Below, one piece after another: positions 38,473 to 46,624 of a DNA stretch of 53,156 nucleotides (position 1 is its first letter; each line of letters opens with the position of its first letter). The stretch lies in the IMG/VR virus record IMGVR_UViG_3300025789_000006, positions 1 through 53,156 of that record; one strand, given 5' to 3'. The translations under genes were made by a program, and so were the position numbers. Source of the stretch: a virus. The notes under the pieces are model-generated. The model made no database searches. It was not told where the DNA came from and was given only the letters and a program-made list of their open reading frames with translations.

Positions 38473-39132
38473 ATGAGCTTTTATGTAGAAGACAAGGGTG
38501 GGAATTTCGAGCGAAGCCCTCCCGGTATGCACTTAGCAAGGTGCTACCGAATCGTGGACTTGGGCACACAAAAGTCCGAGTATATGGGTCAAACCAAGTA
38601 CCTCCACAAGATCATGATCGGGTGGGAACTTCACGGTGTAGACGACAGTGGCAAACCCCTCAAGATGATAGACGGGCGCCCCTTTGCAATCTTCAAAAAC
38701 TATACGCTTAGTTGGTCTGAGAAAGCAAATCTTCGCCTTGATCTACAGTCATGGCGCGGTAAGCCCTTCAGCCAAGAAGAGATGCGCAAGTTTGACCTAA
38801 AGAATGTTTTGGGTGCATGGTGCATGCTCAATGTGATCGAGCGCCAAGGTCAGAATGGCAACACCTACTCCAATGTGGACAGCGTGTCGCCAGTGCCCAC
38901 CATCATCAAGCAAAACGGCCTGCCAAATCCGGTCAACAAGAACGAGATGTTCAATCTGCAGGAGCCTGACTGGGTTCTGTTTGAAACATTCAGCGACAAC
39001 CTGAAACAAAAGATCATCAACTCGCCAGAGTTTGAAAAGGTCAAGAAGGCCGCTGACTACCAGAAGGACGCAAACGCTGAGGCCAACTCACCGAAGCCTG
39101 CGTTCGACGAAGACGACGACATCCCTTTCTGA
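38473..39132 (+). CDS. Single-stranded-DNA-binding-like protein with SSB-type tail
   Basis: A 219-residue protein, first of the rightward unit. Residues 1-160 are beta-rich (HLARCYRIVDLGTQKSEYMGQTKYLHKIMIGWELHG, then FAIFKNYTLSWSEKANLRLDLQSWRGK, KNVLGAWCMLNVIERQGQNGNTYSNVDSV), consistent with an OB fold of the phage SSB-like kind. The end is an acidic flexible tail finishing DEDDDIPF, matching the DDDIPF tip by which bacterial SSB recruits partner proteins. Ribosome site AAGGAG. It is followed by RtcB and a nuclease, both likely to act on nucleic acids it coats. Confidence 0.82.
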   Translation: MSFYVEDKGGNFERSPPGMHLARCYRIVDLGTQKSEYMGQTKYLHKIMIGWELHGVDDSGKPLKMIDGRPFAIFKNYTLSWSEKANLRLDLQSWRGKPFSQEEMRKFDLKNVLGAWCMLNVIERQGQNGNTYSNVDSVSPVPTIIKQNGLPNPVNKNEMFNLQEPDWVLFETFSDNLKQKIINSPEFEKVKKAADYQKDANAEANSPKPAFDEDDDIPF

Positions 39133-39134
39133 TC

Positions 39135-40331
39135 ATGAAACAAGTCATTCAAGAAGAGGGCTCGCGCCCAATCAAAATTTGGACTGACGATGTAGAAGGA
39201 GAGGCGCTAACTCAACTTAAGAATTTGGCGCGTCTACCTTTTATCAACCATCATGGCGTGGTTTGCATGCCTGATGTTCATGCAGGAAAAGGCTCTACCG
39301 TGGGCACTGTTATTGCCACCGAGAAAGCCATCATTCCTGCGGCTGTAGGTGTTGACATTGGTTGTGGCATGAATGCTGTCAGAACCTCATTAAAAGCTTC
39401 CGACTTGCCCGAATCCTTGAAAGATATTCGCGCCCAAATTGAGCGCGACATCCCGCTGGGTGCAGGTGGTCGTTTACAGCGAGATGAAGAGGTCAACAAT
39501 CGGTTAGGTCGCCTTCCTAAAACATCATTCAATCTTTGCGAAAACCTCAACGAGATTGCCGGTGATTACTGGAAAAAAGCCGCGCCCCAACTTGGCACAC
39601 TTGGATCAGGCAATCATTTCATTGAACTTTGCATTGATGAGAATCAAGATGTGTGGGTCATGCTTCACTCTGGCTCTCGTGGCATTGGCAACATGATTGG
39701 GTCGCACTACATCGAAAAAGCCAAGCGTCAAATGGAAAAATTCTTTATCAGCTTGCCTGATTCAGACTTGGCCTATTTGCCTGAGGACACTGAAGATTTC
39801 AATGACTACATGGAAGCCGTTCAGTGGGCGCAAGACTATGCTTTGGAAAATCGAAAGTTGATGATGGAAGTTGTTTTGGTAGCGCTCAAAAAGCATATTC
39901 CAAAAGAATTCACGATTACCCAAGAGGCGATCAATTGCCATCACAACTATGTCGAAAAGGAGCATCACTTTGGACGAAATCTCTGGGTTACCCGTAAAGG
40001 AGCTATTCGTGCGAGATCAGGAGACTTGGGAATTATTCCGGGTTCTATGGGTCAAAAATCGTATATTGTCCGTGGAAAAGGTGAGCTTCAATCCTATTGT
40101 TCTTGTTCGCATGGGGCAGGACGCAGTATGTCCAGAGCTGAGGCTAAAAGGCGTTTCAGCATTGATGACCTCATCAAGCAAACCGAAGGTGTCGAGTGCC
40201 GCAAAGATGCGTCAGTTATTGACGAAATTCCTAGTAGCTACAAAGACATTGATCAAGTCATGGCGAACCAAACAGACTTAGTCGAAGTGGTTCATATTCT
40301 CAAACAAGTCATGTGCGTCAAAGGAGCATAA
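39135..40331 (+). CDS. rtcB: RtcB-type RNA ligase
   Basis: A 398-residue RtcB ligase, which joins RNA ends with 2',3'-cyclic or 3'-phosphate to 5'-OH using GTP and Mn. Active-site residues are present: Asp74 and Cys77 in VGVDIGCGM, His161 in LGSGNHFIE, His178 in LHSGSRGIG, His269-His270 in CHHNYVE, and the GTP-accepting His326 in SCSHGAGRSMSR. PDVHAGKGSTVG (46-57) and GSMGQKSYIVRG (303-314) are also in place. Length is normal. It lies two bases after the SSB-like gene and one base before the nuclease gene. With phage tRNA genes present, tRNA repair is the favoured role. Confidence 0.95.
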   Translation: MKQVIQEEGSRPIKIWTDDVEGEALTQLKNLARLPFINHHGVVCMPDVHAGKGSTVGTVIATEKAIIPAAVGVDIGCGMNAVRTSLKASDLPESLKDIRAQIERDIPLGAGGRLQRDEEVNNRLGRLPKTSFNLCENLNEIAGDYWKKAAPQLGTLGSGNHFIELCIDENQDVWVMLHSGSRGIGNMIGSHYIEKAKRQMEKFFISLPDSDLAYLPEDTEDFNDYMEAVQWAQDYALENRKLMMEVVLVALKKHIPKEFTITQEAINCHHNYVEKEHHFGRNLWVTRKGAIRARSGDLGIIPGSMGQKSYIVRGKGELQSYCSCSHGAGRSMSRAEAKRRFSIDDLIKQTEGVECRKDASVIDEIPSSYKDIDQVMANQTDLVEVVHILKQVMCVKGA

Positions 40332-41126
40332 ATGACAACAATCATCGCAAGATCAGCAGAGAGTGTTCACTGGTACAAAGCCGAAGACGGCGCACCACAG
40401 TACACCGTAAAAGCAAAGGATGGCTCAGACCGTCCCACGACCCTCAGGGACGCGCGAAAGATGAACTTGGTACCTTCGGTCACCACCGTTCTGAAAATCG
40501 CCGCAAAGCCCGGTTTGGAGGTCTGGAAGCAGGAGCAAATGCTTCTCGCCGCCCTTACCCTGCCGCGCAAACCTGAAGAGTCTGAGAAGGACTTCATCGC
40601 CCGTATCGTTGCCGACTCAAAAGAGACAGGCAAGCAAGCGGCTGAACTGGGCACACGCATCCATGAATCCATCGAGGCATGGTACGAGGGTGTGCGTGGT
40701 GACATCTTTCACCGTGAGATTGCTGAGGCGTTTGAAGAAAAAGTCTTCATCCACTTTGGCACTCACCCACACCAACCATGGCTCACAGAGCGGTCTTTTG
40801 CAAGCCCTCTGGGGTATGGCGGCAAGATCGACTTGTACTGCAAGCCGGATCAGCATGCGCCCACCGGCATCGTACTTGACGCCAAGTCAAAAGACTTTGA
40901 TGAGGACGACAAGGTCGAGGCATACGATGAGCACCTGCTACAGCTTGCGGCCTACCGCCATGGTTTGGGACTGCCTCACGCTCGTTGCGCCAATGTCTTC
41001 GCATCACGCACTAAACCCGGTCTGATCAAGATCGTGGAATGGTCTGAGGAAGACTTGACGCGCGGGTGGGAAATGTTCAAGTGCCTGTTGCAATACTGGC
41101 AACTCAAAAATCAATTTGGAGTATGA
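40332..41126 (+). CDS. PD-(D/E)XK nuclease, RecB/Cas4-like
   Basis: A 264-residue nuclease. Pattern: GTRIHESIEAW (His111), GYGGKIDLYC (Asp167), VLDAKSKD (Asp183-Ala-Lys185 in place of E-x-K), and HLLQLAAYRHGL (Gln204 and Tyr208, the QxxxY motif of RecB-type nucleases). Such exonucleases process DNA ends for recombination or degrade host DNA. It starts one base after the rtcB stop and the next gene overlaps its stop. Confidence 0.85.
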   Translation: MTTIIARSAESVHWYKAEDGAPQYTVKAKDGSDRPTTLRDARKMNLVPSVTTVLKIAAKPGLEVWKQEQMLLAALTLPRKPEESEKDFIARIVADSKETGKQAAELGTRIHESIEAWYEGVRGDIFHREIAEAFEEKVFIHFGTHPHQPWLTERSFASPLGYGGKIDLYCKPDQHAPTGIVLDAKSKDFDEDDKVEAYDEHLLQLAAYRHGLGLPHARCANVFASRTKPGLIKIVEWSEEDLTRGWEMFKCLLQYWQLKNQFGV

Positions 41127-41350
41127 AAATGAAGGAAAGAATCTATCTCGTCACCGGCAACAACCAAACCGCTTTGGTCAATGCACCAAGCCGTCAAAGT
41201 GCCGTTGCGTTTATTGCGAATAGCCAATTCACCGCTGAGGTTGCATCTCAGATGGACTTGGTCAAATTGCTGACCGCCGGTATGAAAGTGCAACAGGCGC
41301 GTCAGGCCAACCAAGAACTCGACTTTGAAGGGGAAGAAGATGCTAAGTAA
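41123..41350 (+). CDS. Hypothetical small protein
   Basis: A 75-residue protein (MKMKERIYLVTGNNQTALVNAPSRQSAVAFIANSQFTAEVASQMDLVKLLTAGMKVQQA) with an acidic tail. The start at 41123 overlaps the nuclease stop (ATGA). Proteins of this look commonly follow phage exonuclease genes; no assigned function. Confidence 0.7.
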   Translation: MKMKERIYLVTGNNQTALVNAPSRQSAVAFIANSQFTAEVASQMDLVKLLTAGMKVQQARQANQELDFEGEEDAK

Positions 41351-41588
41351 AAAAGAGGTCAACAAGATATTCCACGAGGTTCAACTTGAGGACAACTACA
41401 ACTTCCTCGAAGACGACCTGCATAAGCTTGCAAACGCCTTTGTGCGCGCCGCTCGCCCTGCCATCATGAAGGAAGAGCTCGCGACCTGCGCAGAAATCGT
41501 GGGCCACTTAAACCCCAATGTGGGCGCCAAGCTCCTTGAGGTGCGTGTGCCTGTAATCAAAGGTTTGGAGGCCAACCCATGCGCATGA
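41340..41588 (+). CDS. Hypothetical helical protein
   Basis: An 82-residue protein (MLSKKEVNKIFHEVQLEDNYNFLEDDLHKLANAFVRAARPAIMKEELATCAEIVGHLNP). The ATG at 41340 was preferred over an in-frame TTG at 41325; GGGGAAGA precedes it. It begins inside the preceding gene and overlaps the next. Not recognised. Confidence 0.65.
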   Translation: MLSKKEVNKIFHEVQLEDNYNFLEDDLHKLANAFVRAARPAIMKEELATCAEIVGHLNPNVGAKLLEVRVPVIKGLEANPCA

Positions 41589-41656
41589 TCTTCAACTTCA
41601 TTTTTGTGATGGGTTTGATCGTCCTATTCGCCAATTACTTCGTCTGGTTTAAGTAA
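41579..41656 (+). CDS. Tiny membrane peptide (25 aa)
   Basis: MRMIFNFIFVMGLIVLFAN opens a peptide that is one membrane helix, ending VWFK. It overlaps the preceding stop and ends just before the terminator. Tight tiling favours a real gene, but short length keeps this tentative. Confidence 0.5.
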   Translation: MRMIFNFIFVMGLIVLFANYFVWFK

Positions 41657-41661
41657 AAAAC

Positions 41662-41681
41662 GCCCCCCACTGAAGGGGGGC
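41662..41681 (-). terminator. Strong intrinsic terminator for the leftward late unit
   Basis: GCCCCCC-ACTGAA-GGGGGGC, a perfect seven-pair stem. On the minus strand it is followed by GTTTTTT, the correct orientation to end late transcription arriving from 41717. On the plus strand the tail is CAAAAC, so it may stop the rightward unit only weakly. Confidence 0.9.
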
Positions 41682-41716
41682 AAAACACTGAGGGAGATGA
41701 TCTCAGCGTGAAGGAA

Positions 41717-43036
41717 CTACTTAGTCCAAGAGTCTGGTAAATGGCTCGCGCCCCACTTCTTGATTTCGGGCCAATTCTCATAAACATCATGCGCAAGGAC
41801 ACCGGCACCGGCTAACCCACCGGCAACGGCTGTCCCTGCCGCAATCTCAGGTGCCATAAGACCTGCCGCCGCAACCATAGGAGCGGCTTGTGCAAGACCG
41901 CCAAGCCCACTTACAGCGTGTTTGATGGCTCCAGTGGTGTCACCACCATGCCAAGCATCAGCGGCTTGTCCAAACTCATATGGAGCCGCTAGAGCCGCCG
42001 CAGGGCCACCATACTTCCTGATCAAGCGTCCACCGCTTTCCACGATGTCGCCAAGCATGGAACCCTTCGTCGCAATATTCTCAAGTCTTTGAGCGTTTGC
42101 AGGATTCATCTCTGCCGTGTTGGCGTTAAGGTTGCCCGTCTGTTGGGCTGACTTGCCAGTCAATCGGCTGACTTCTTTGCCTGTTGCTTGTGCGTTAGCT
42201 TTGGCGGCTTCCAACCGTTGAGTTGCGGCGTCACGCTGAGGCTGAATCTTGATCTCGGCCTTTGCCTTGGCGTCAGCCACCTTTTGCTCATAGGCAAGTT
42301 TGTCAGCCTCGGCTTTGTCCAATGCGGCTTGTTTGCGCTCCATCTGAGCCTTTTGCGCCGCAGGGTCAAGGGCCAACCCAGTCTCTTTCTCTATCGCTGT
42401 GCCGGGGGCAATTTCCTGAGTACGCAAAGAAGCCGCTTCATTCGCAGGAATGACGACTTTTTGTGTGTGCGACATGCTTGGAGAAGTTTTGTCAAATTCG
42501 TTTGGAACAAACTTGCCTTCATAGTTTTCTACTCCGGGGCCACCCTCGTGGCTGAATTCCAATTTGACCGGCTCCTTGGGTGGAGGCTCAGGCAGATCGG
42601 CAGGATCAATGTTCTTGTTCAGAGCTTCTTCGCTGTGCCAAAACTTGTGACCCAGTTCAGCTTCTGCCAATTCAGCCTCATTGGGCGCATGGTTCAAGAT
42701 AGCTTGATCAAGCGCTTTGTTGGTGTTGCGCACATTGATTGCATTGTTGCGAGCCGCATCAGGAATCATCGTTGCCTGATTGATTTTGTGAGCGGCATAG
42801 CCTGCGGCGCCACCACCCAAAACCTCACCAATGCCGGGGCCACCGCTAGGCGCCTGTTGATCTACTTTGATGGTGCCATAGTTCATCTCAGGCAAGCCTT
42901 TATAGCCTGCATCTGCGTTTCCTTGAGGCTCTTTGCGCACAACCTCTTCATTAGGCGCTAAGGCTTTTTTTTCCTCGCCATCTGCAGGAGTTTCTGCTCC
43001 ATAAATATCATTTAAGCCTGAAGAATACTTACCCAT
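41717..43036 (-). CDS. Putative internal virion (ejection) protein
   Basis: A 439-residue protein. N-terminal half: disordered and Pro/Glu/Ala-rich (ETPADGEEKKALAPNEEVVRKEP). Residues 215-310 are a long Lys/Ala/Gln coiled coil (AQKAQMERKQAALDKAEADKLAYEQKVADAKAKAEIK). Residues 340-425 have Gly/Ala-rich hydrophobic helices (GGPAAALAAPYEFGQAADAWHGG, MVAAAGLMAPEIAAGTAVAGGLAGAGVLAHDVYENWPEIKKW) that could insert in a membrane. This suits a protein ejected with DNA. Last gene before the late terminator. Confidence 0.65.
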   Translation of the reverse strand: MGKYSSGLNDIYGAETPADGEEKKALAPNEEVVRKEPQGNADAGYKGLPEMNYGTIKVDQQAPSGGPGIGEVLGGGAAGYAAHKINQATMIPDAARNNAINVRNTNKALDQAILNHAPNEAELAEAELGHKFWHSEEALNKNIDPADLPEPPPKEPVKLEFSHEGGPGVENYEGKFVPNEFDKTSPSMSHTQKVVIPANEAASLRTQEIAPGTAIEKETGLALDPAAQKAQMERKQAALDKAEADKLAYEQKVADAKAKAEIKIQPQRDAATQRLEAAKANAQATGKEVSRLTGKSAQQTGNLNANTAEMNPANAQRLENIATKGSMLGDIVESGGRLIRKYGGPAAALAAPYEFGQAADAWHGGDTTGAIKHAVSGLGGLAQAAPMVAAAGLMAPEIAAGTAVAGGLAGAGVLAHDVYENWPEIKKWGASHLPDSWTK

Positions 43037-44999
43037 TGTTTGCCCCCTTCTTCTTAGCGGCAGTTTGTTCTCTAAATTTCTTTACTTCGTTTTCAAGAGC
43101 TTGGTTATAGTCATCAATGATGGACTGTTGGCTTTTGGCGCGTGATGCGTCATACAAAGGCACAGGTGATTTGGAATCCAATACAAAATCAGGGTGAGTG
43201 TTGGTAATCAATTTTTGATGATCCAAATACAAATCACGGTTCATGCGTTGAGCCAGATTTGATTGACGAATATACAAACGCGCGGCGGCAGGTGAAGTCT
43301 CAGGATGAGCACTTGCATCAGCCAAAATACCTAGTTCAGCATTGCGAGCGGTGCTTGGGCTTACACCTGCTGATTTTTGATTGTTTAATGCCATCTGCGC
43401 TAAATTGCGATATACCTCTTGCGCAAAAGGAACTACCTCAGCAGGCAAAGAAGCTTGAGCAATTTTTTGCAAATTAACGCCGACTTGAGCATTGAAGTCT
43501 GCCAAATTCACATTCACGCCACCTTGAACCAATTGAGCCAAGCCAGACAATAATCCCTTACCGCCAAAAATACCCATGACTTGATCAAAGCGCGGGTCTT
43601 GTGCTTCAGACTCTAAGTTACTGATAGGGCGCATTACATTGGCATGCACTTGATTGCTTCCAGTAGCATTCAGGCCATCAGCATATGTTTTGCCTTGACC
43701 ATTCAAATAAGCTTGCGTTTCTTTAATACCGGCTTCTTGATTAGTGTAAGGATTGATGGGCGATGCATCACGCCAATTGGAAACAATCACCTCGCGCTTG
43801 CTTGGCTGTTTGGTGGTGTCTTCAGGCTTCTTGACTTGAGCAGTTTGTGCAGGAGCCTGAGCACCAGTTGTGTCGCGCTCCCAATGGTTGGGGTCGTACT
43901 GTGAGCTCTTGGGGTTTGTAGCCCATGCAGGCTGATGCCAACCCTTGTCGTCCAAAAGTTTTTTCTGATCGTCTGTAAGCTTTTTAGTGTCGATGTCCAT
44001 TGCATCGCCAGACAAGTGTTTGCCACCATTTGCGGCAACAGGCAAACCTTGCTTGGTGTACCAATTGCCATTTGCATCTTGGTGATCTTTCAGCGCATCT
44101 TGCTCTTCTTGAGTGCGGATGTTGCTGATGATTGGAACGCCTGCCTTGTGCAATGCATAGACATCTTCGCTTGCGCGCGCGCCGTTGGGCAACACATAAA
44201 TGTTCTTTGTTTGTGGCTGTGCTTGAGGGGCAGGAGCCGCAGGAGGTACAGCAGAAGGCAATGTGCGACCTGCGTTGTCACCGCCAATGTTGGCCTCAAT
44301 GCCGCCCTTATTGGGAACAACTGCACCTTGACCTTCTTGTGCATTGACAGTCGGGCCTTTATCGCCACCGGCAACATTGTCAGGAATAACGCCAGAGCCG
44401 CCACCGCCTGCACCGCCACCGGTGCCACTATTTGCACCAGTTGGGTATTTCCCTGTGTCTGGCAGGCCCATCTCATTGAGCGGAGGCATGGGCTCTCCAC
44501 GCGCTTGGTAGTTTTGCTTAGTGATTGCGATGTTGTTTGCAACTTCAGCGGCTCTGCCTGACTGGGATTTCAAGAGCATCTCACCGCGCTTGGGTGACAA
44601 GTTTGTAATCTCTTGAATTTCAGCAGGCGTGAGTTGACGGTTCTCTGTCTTTGCTTTGGTGACAATGTCTGCCGCTTTGGCTTCGTTGCCCAACAGCATG
44701 TTGGTCTGAGCTTTTGTGAGCTCCAGTTGGCTGACAGGAATTTGGTTTTGACGCTTCTCTTCAACCCAATCACCCAAGGCATCAGATGCACTACCCAAGG
44801 AGGCCACAAAACCGCCTAATTGGGGCTTGGCAAAGCCTGCCGCTACCTTGAACCAGTTTGGATGGTCATAGCGGTGCTGTAGGGCTTCTATGGCCTTGGA
44901 TTGGGCATCTCTGAGCTCCTGCAGGCGATCAGTATCCGCACCATACAAGTTGGTGTTTGACAAATCCATTGCCTTGGCTAAACCGCCGATATCTGCCAT
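43029..44999 (-). CDS. Internal virion protein with M15 peptidoglycan peptidase domain
   Basis: A 656-residue protein. Residues about 290-380 form a peptidase M15 (D-Ala-D-Ala carboxypeptidase/endolysin type) domain: SNIRTQEEQ, HLSGDAMDID (zinc ligands His and Asp of HxxGxAxD, near residue 328) and DPNHWE (near 370, with the general-base Glu usually before the last His replaced by Asp-Pro-Asn before HWE). This would cut peptide cross-links during DNA entry. N- and C-terminal parts are helical (LQELRDAQSKAIEALQHRYDHPNWF; YRNLAQMALNNQKSAGVSPSTARNAELGILADASAHPETSPAAARLYIRQ). The start at 44999 couples to the upstream gene by TAATG with GGGAGAA. Confidence 0.8.
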   Translation of the reverse strand: MADIGGLAKAMDLSNTNLYGADTDRLQELRDAQSKAIEALQHRYDHPNWFKVAAGFAKPQLGGFVASLGSASDALGDWVEEKRQNQIPVSQLELTKAQTNMLLGNEAKAADIVTKAKTENRQLTPAEIQEITNLSPKRGEMLLKSQSGRAAEVANNIAITKQNYQARGEPMPPLNEMGLPDTGKYPTGANSGTGGGAGGGGSGVIPDNVAGGDKGPTVNAQEGQGAVVPNKGGIEANIGGDNAGRTLPSAVPPAAPAPQAQPQTKNIYVLPNGARASEDVYALHKAGVPIISNIRTQEEQDALKDHQDANGNWYTKQGLPVAANGGKHLSGDAMDIDTKKLTDDQKKLLDDKGWHQPAWATNPKSSQYDPNHWERDTTGAQAPAQTAQVKKPEDTTKQPSKREVIVSNWRDASPINPYTNQEAGIKETQAYLNGQGKTYADGLNATGSNQVHANVMRPISNLESEAQDPRFDQVMGIFGGKGLLSGLAQLVQGGVNVNLADFNAQVGVNLQKIAQASLPAEVVPFAQEVYRNLAQMALNNQKSAGVSPSTARNAELGILADASAHPETSPAAARLYIRQSNLAQRMNRDLYLDHQKLITNTHPDFVLDSKSPVPLYDASRAKSQQSIIDDYNQALENEVKKFREQTAAKKKGANNG

Positions 45000-46621
45000 T
45001 ATTTTCTCCCACCGGGCAAGCCGCCAAGATGACGAGTTGACCTGCATCCAATACTGCCACCGCCTTTAGCGCTTACTAAACCACCTTCAGCGCAACCTTT
45101 GAACCAACATTTGACATCGCACAAAAGGTTAGAACAGCATGCAATACCTTTAATGAGTCCGGCACCTGCCGCCAATCCAGACAGAGGTGACATGCACATC
45201 GTTGTCTTGACACTGGTAGGAATCTGCGCGCCCTGCAACAAGCTTGAAAGCTTGGACAAGGTCGTGAATGGATAGCATTGTTGGTTTTGCTTGATGGTCT
45301 GGCATTGAGCACCCAGAGTCGCCAAAGCGTTGATACAAGCCAGATTCTGACCTGCCGCTTGTACGCCAAGAGAACCCATGCCTTGACCTGCCGCTGTGAG
45401 CGCGCGAGCCTGTTCTGCCGCCATCGTTCCGGCTGTTTGGCCTGCCTGCAGATTGGCTGTGTTGAAGCCCTGTTGAGCATTTGCCGCAGTAGAGCCCAAG
45501 TTTGCCGCAATTTGATTTGCCGCAGTTTGCTGTTGGCCCAAAGTGCCACCGGCGTTGATCAAGTTTTGCATCTGAGATGCAGTCAATTGACCTGTAGTGC
45601 CACCCAAAGTACCCAACAAGTTTTGTTGTTGTTGAGCCAATGAACCTGCAGTTTGACCTGCTTGCAACGCTGTAGATGCGCACTTTGCCGCCAAGCAACC
45701 AGTGGTGCCTGCCAAGCCTGCAAGCAAGCTTTGTTGCTGTTCGCCCAATGTACCGGCAGTCTGACCAAGCCCTGCGCAAATCTGTTGTTTCTGGCCTGCG
45801 GCAGTAAGAGCTTGACCGTAGCCTTGGTTTTCCATGTTGGCGATCTGACTGTTCAAGCATTGCATTGCGTTGGCCTCAACTTGGCCCAACACTTGAGCAC
45901 CACGCTGAGAACCAAATTGACCTGAGCCAACAGCCGCCGCAGTGGCTTGAGGAGCCAAATTCTGCTGAATGTTGCGGTTAGCAATGTCTGACATGTTTTG
46001 CACAGCAGACTGCAAATAAGGGCTCATGTAAGACTGAGCCAACTGAGCAGTGCAAGTGCCTGATACTTTGTTCAAGTAAGGCTGTGCCGCGCATAAACCG
46101 CCTCTTGAAGCGGCCTTGCAAATCAATCCTTGTGCTGTGCCTAAAATGTTTGTACCAAGAGCTTTGCTCAAATCAGGTTGAGCCGCGCATAGACCACCTT
46201 TAGCCGCCGCTTGTTGAATGTATGGGCTCGCCGCACCTGCCGCACACAATGCTGTGCCTTTGGCAATGTCAGGAGTTGCCGCCTGCACACCAGTGGTAGC
46301 CATGGCCTGATTGGCATATGGCTGAAGGGTTGACAGTGGGTTGGTGCTCGTGCCTGCGGTCAGGAAAGGAGCCGCAGAACCGGTGATGTTCTGTTTAGCC
46401 GCGCATCCCAACAAATTTTGAGCAGTTGCAAAGTTGCCCTGTTGGGCTCCAAAGTTTGTCGCGGCCTTACAAAAAGCCTCTTGTTGCAGGGGTTGAGCCC
46501 CTACGAACTGTGCGCCACACTGTGCCTGCTGACCTTTGGTTGCTAGGTTTTGAAGGTAGTTCGTGTAATACGACGGCGCACAGGTCGATTTATTTTGTGA
46601 GGACTGTAGTAAGTTTGCCAT
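44999..46621 (-). CDS. Cysteine-studded Ala/Gln/Gly-rich internal virion protein
   Basis: A 540-residue protein, mostly helical Ala/Gln/Gly sequence with repeats such as TAGTLGEQQQSLLAGLAGTTG and TAGSLAQQQQNLLGTLGGTTG. I count 23 Cys, scattered about one per 25 residues, several at places where comparable proteins usually carry Ala, Thr or Ser (for example KGGLCAAQP twice). The C terminus has a denser group (ACCSNLLCDVKCWFKGCAEGG). It lies between the M15 protein and the cysteine-rich giant, in the cluster of presumed ejection proteins. AGGGAACG ribosome site. Confidence 0.72.
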   Translation of the reverse strand: MANLLQSSQNKSTCAPSYYTNYLQNLATKGQQAQCGAQFVGAQPLQQEAFCKAATNFGAQQGNFATAQNLLGCAAKQNITGSAAPFLTAGTSTNPLSTLQPYANQAMATTGVQAATPDIAKGTALCAAGAASPYIQQAAAKGGLCAAQPDLSKALGTNILGTAQGLICKAASRGGLCAAQPYLNKVSGTCTAQLAQSYMSPYLQSAVQNMSDIANRNIQQNLAPQATAAAVGSGQFGSQRGAQVLGQVEANAMQCLNSQIANMENQGYGQALTAAGQKQQICAGLGQTAGTLGEQQQSLLAGLAGTTGCLAAKCASTALQAGQTAGSLAQQQQNLLGTLGGTTGQLTASQMQNLINAGGTLGQQQTAANQIAANLGSTAANAQQGFNTANLQAGQTAGTMAAEQARALTAAGQGMGSLGVQAAGQNLACINALATLGAQCQTIKQNQQCYPFTTLSKLSSLLQGAQIPTSVKTTMCMSPLSGLAAGAGLIKGIACCSNLLCDVKCWFKGCAEGGLVSAKGGGSIGCRSTRHLGGLPGGRK

Positions 46622-46624
46622 GAT

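Noticed and set aside
41066-41122. Longer upstream start for the small gene after the nuclease
   Set aside because: The ATG at 41123 overlaps the nuclease stop in the usual coupled way; the extension only reads nuclease codons in another frame.
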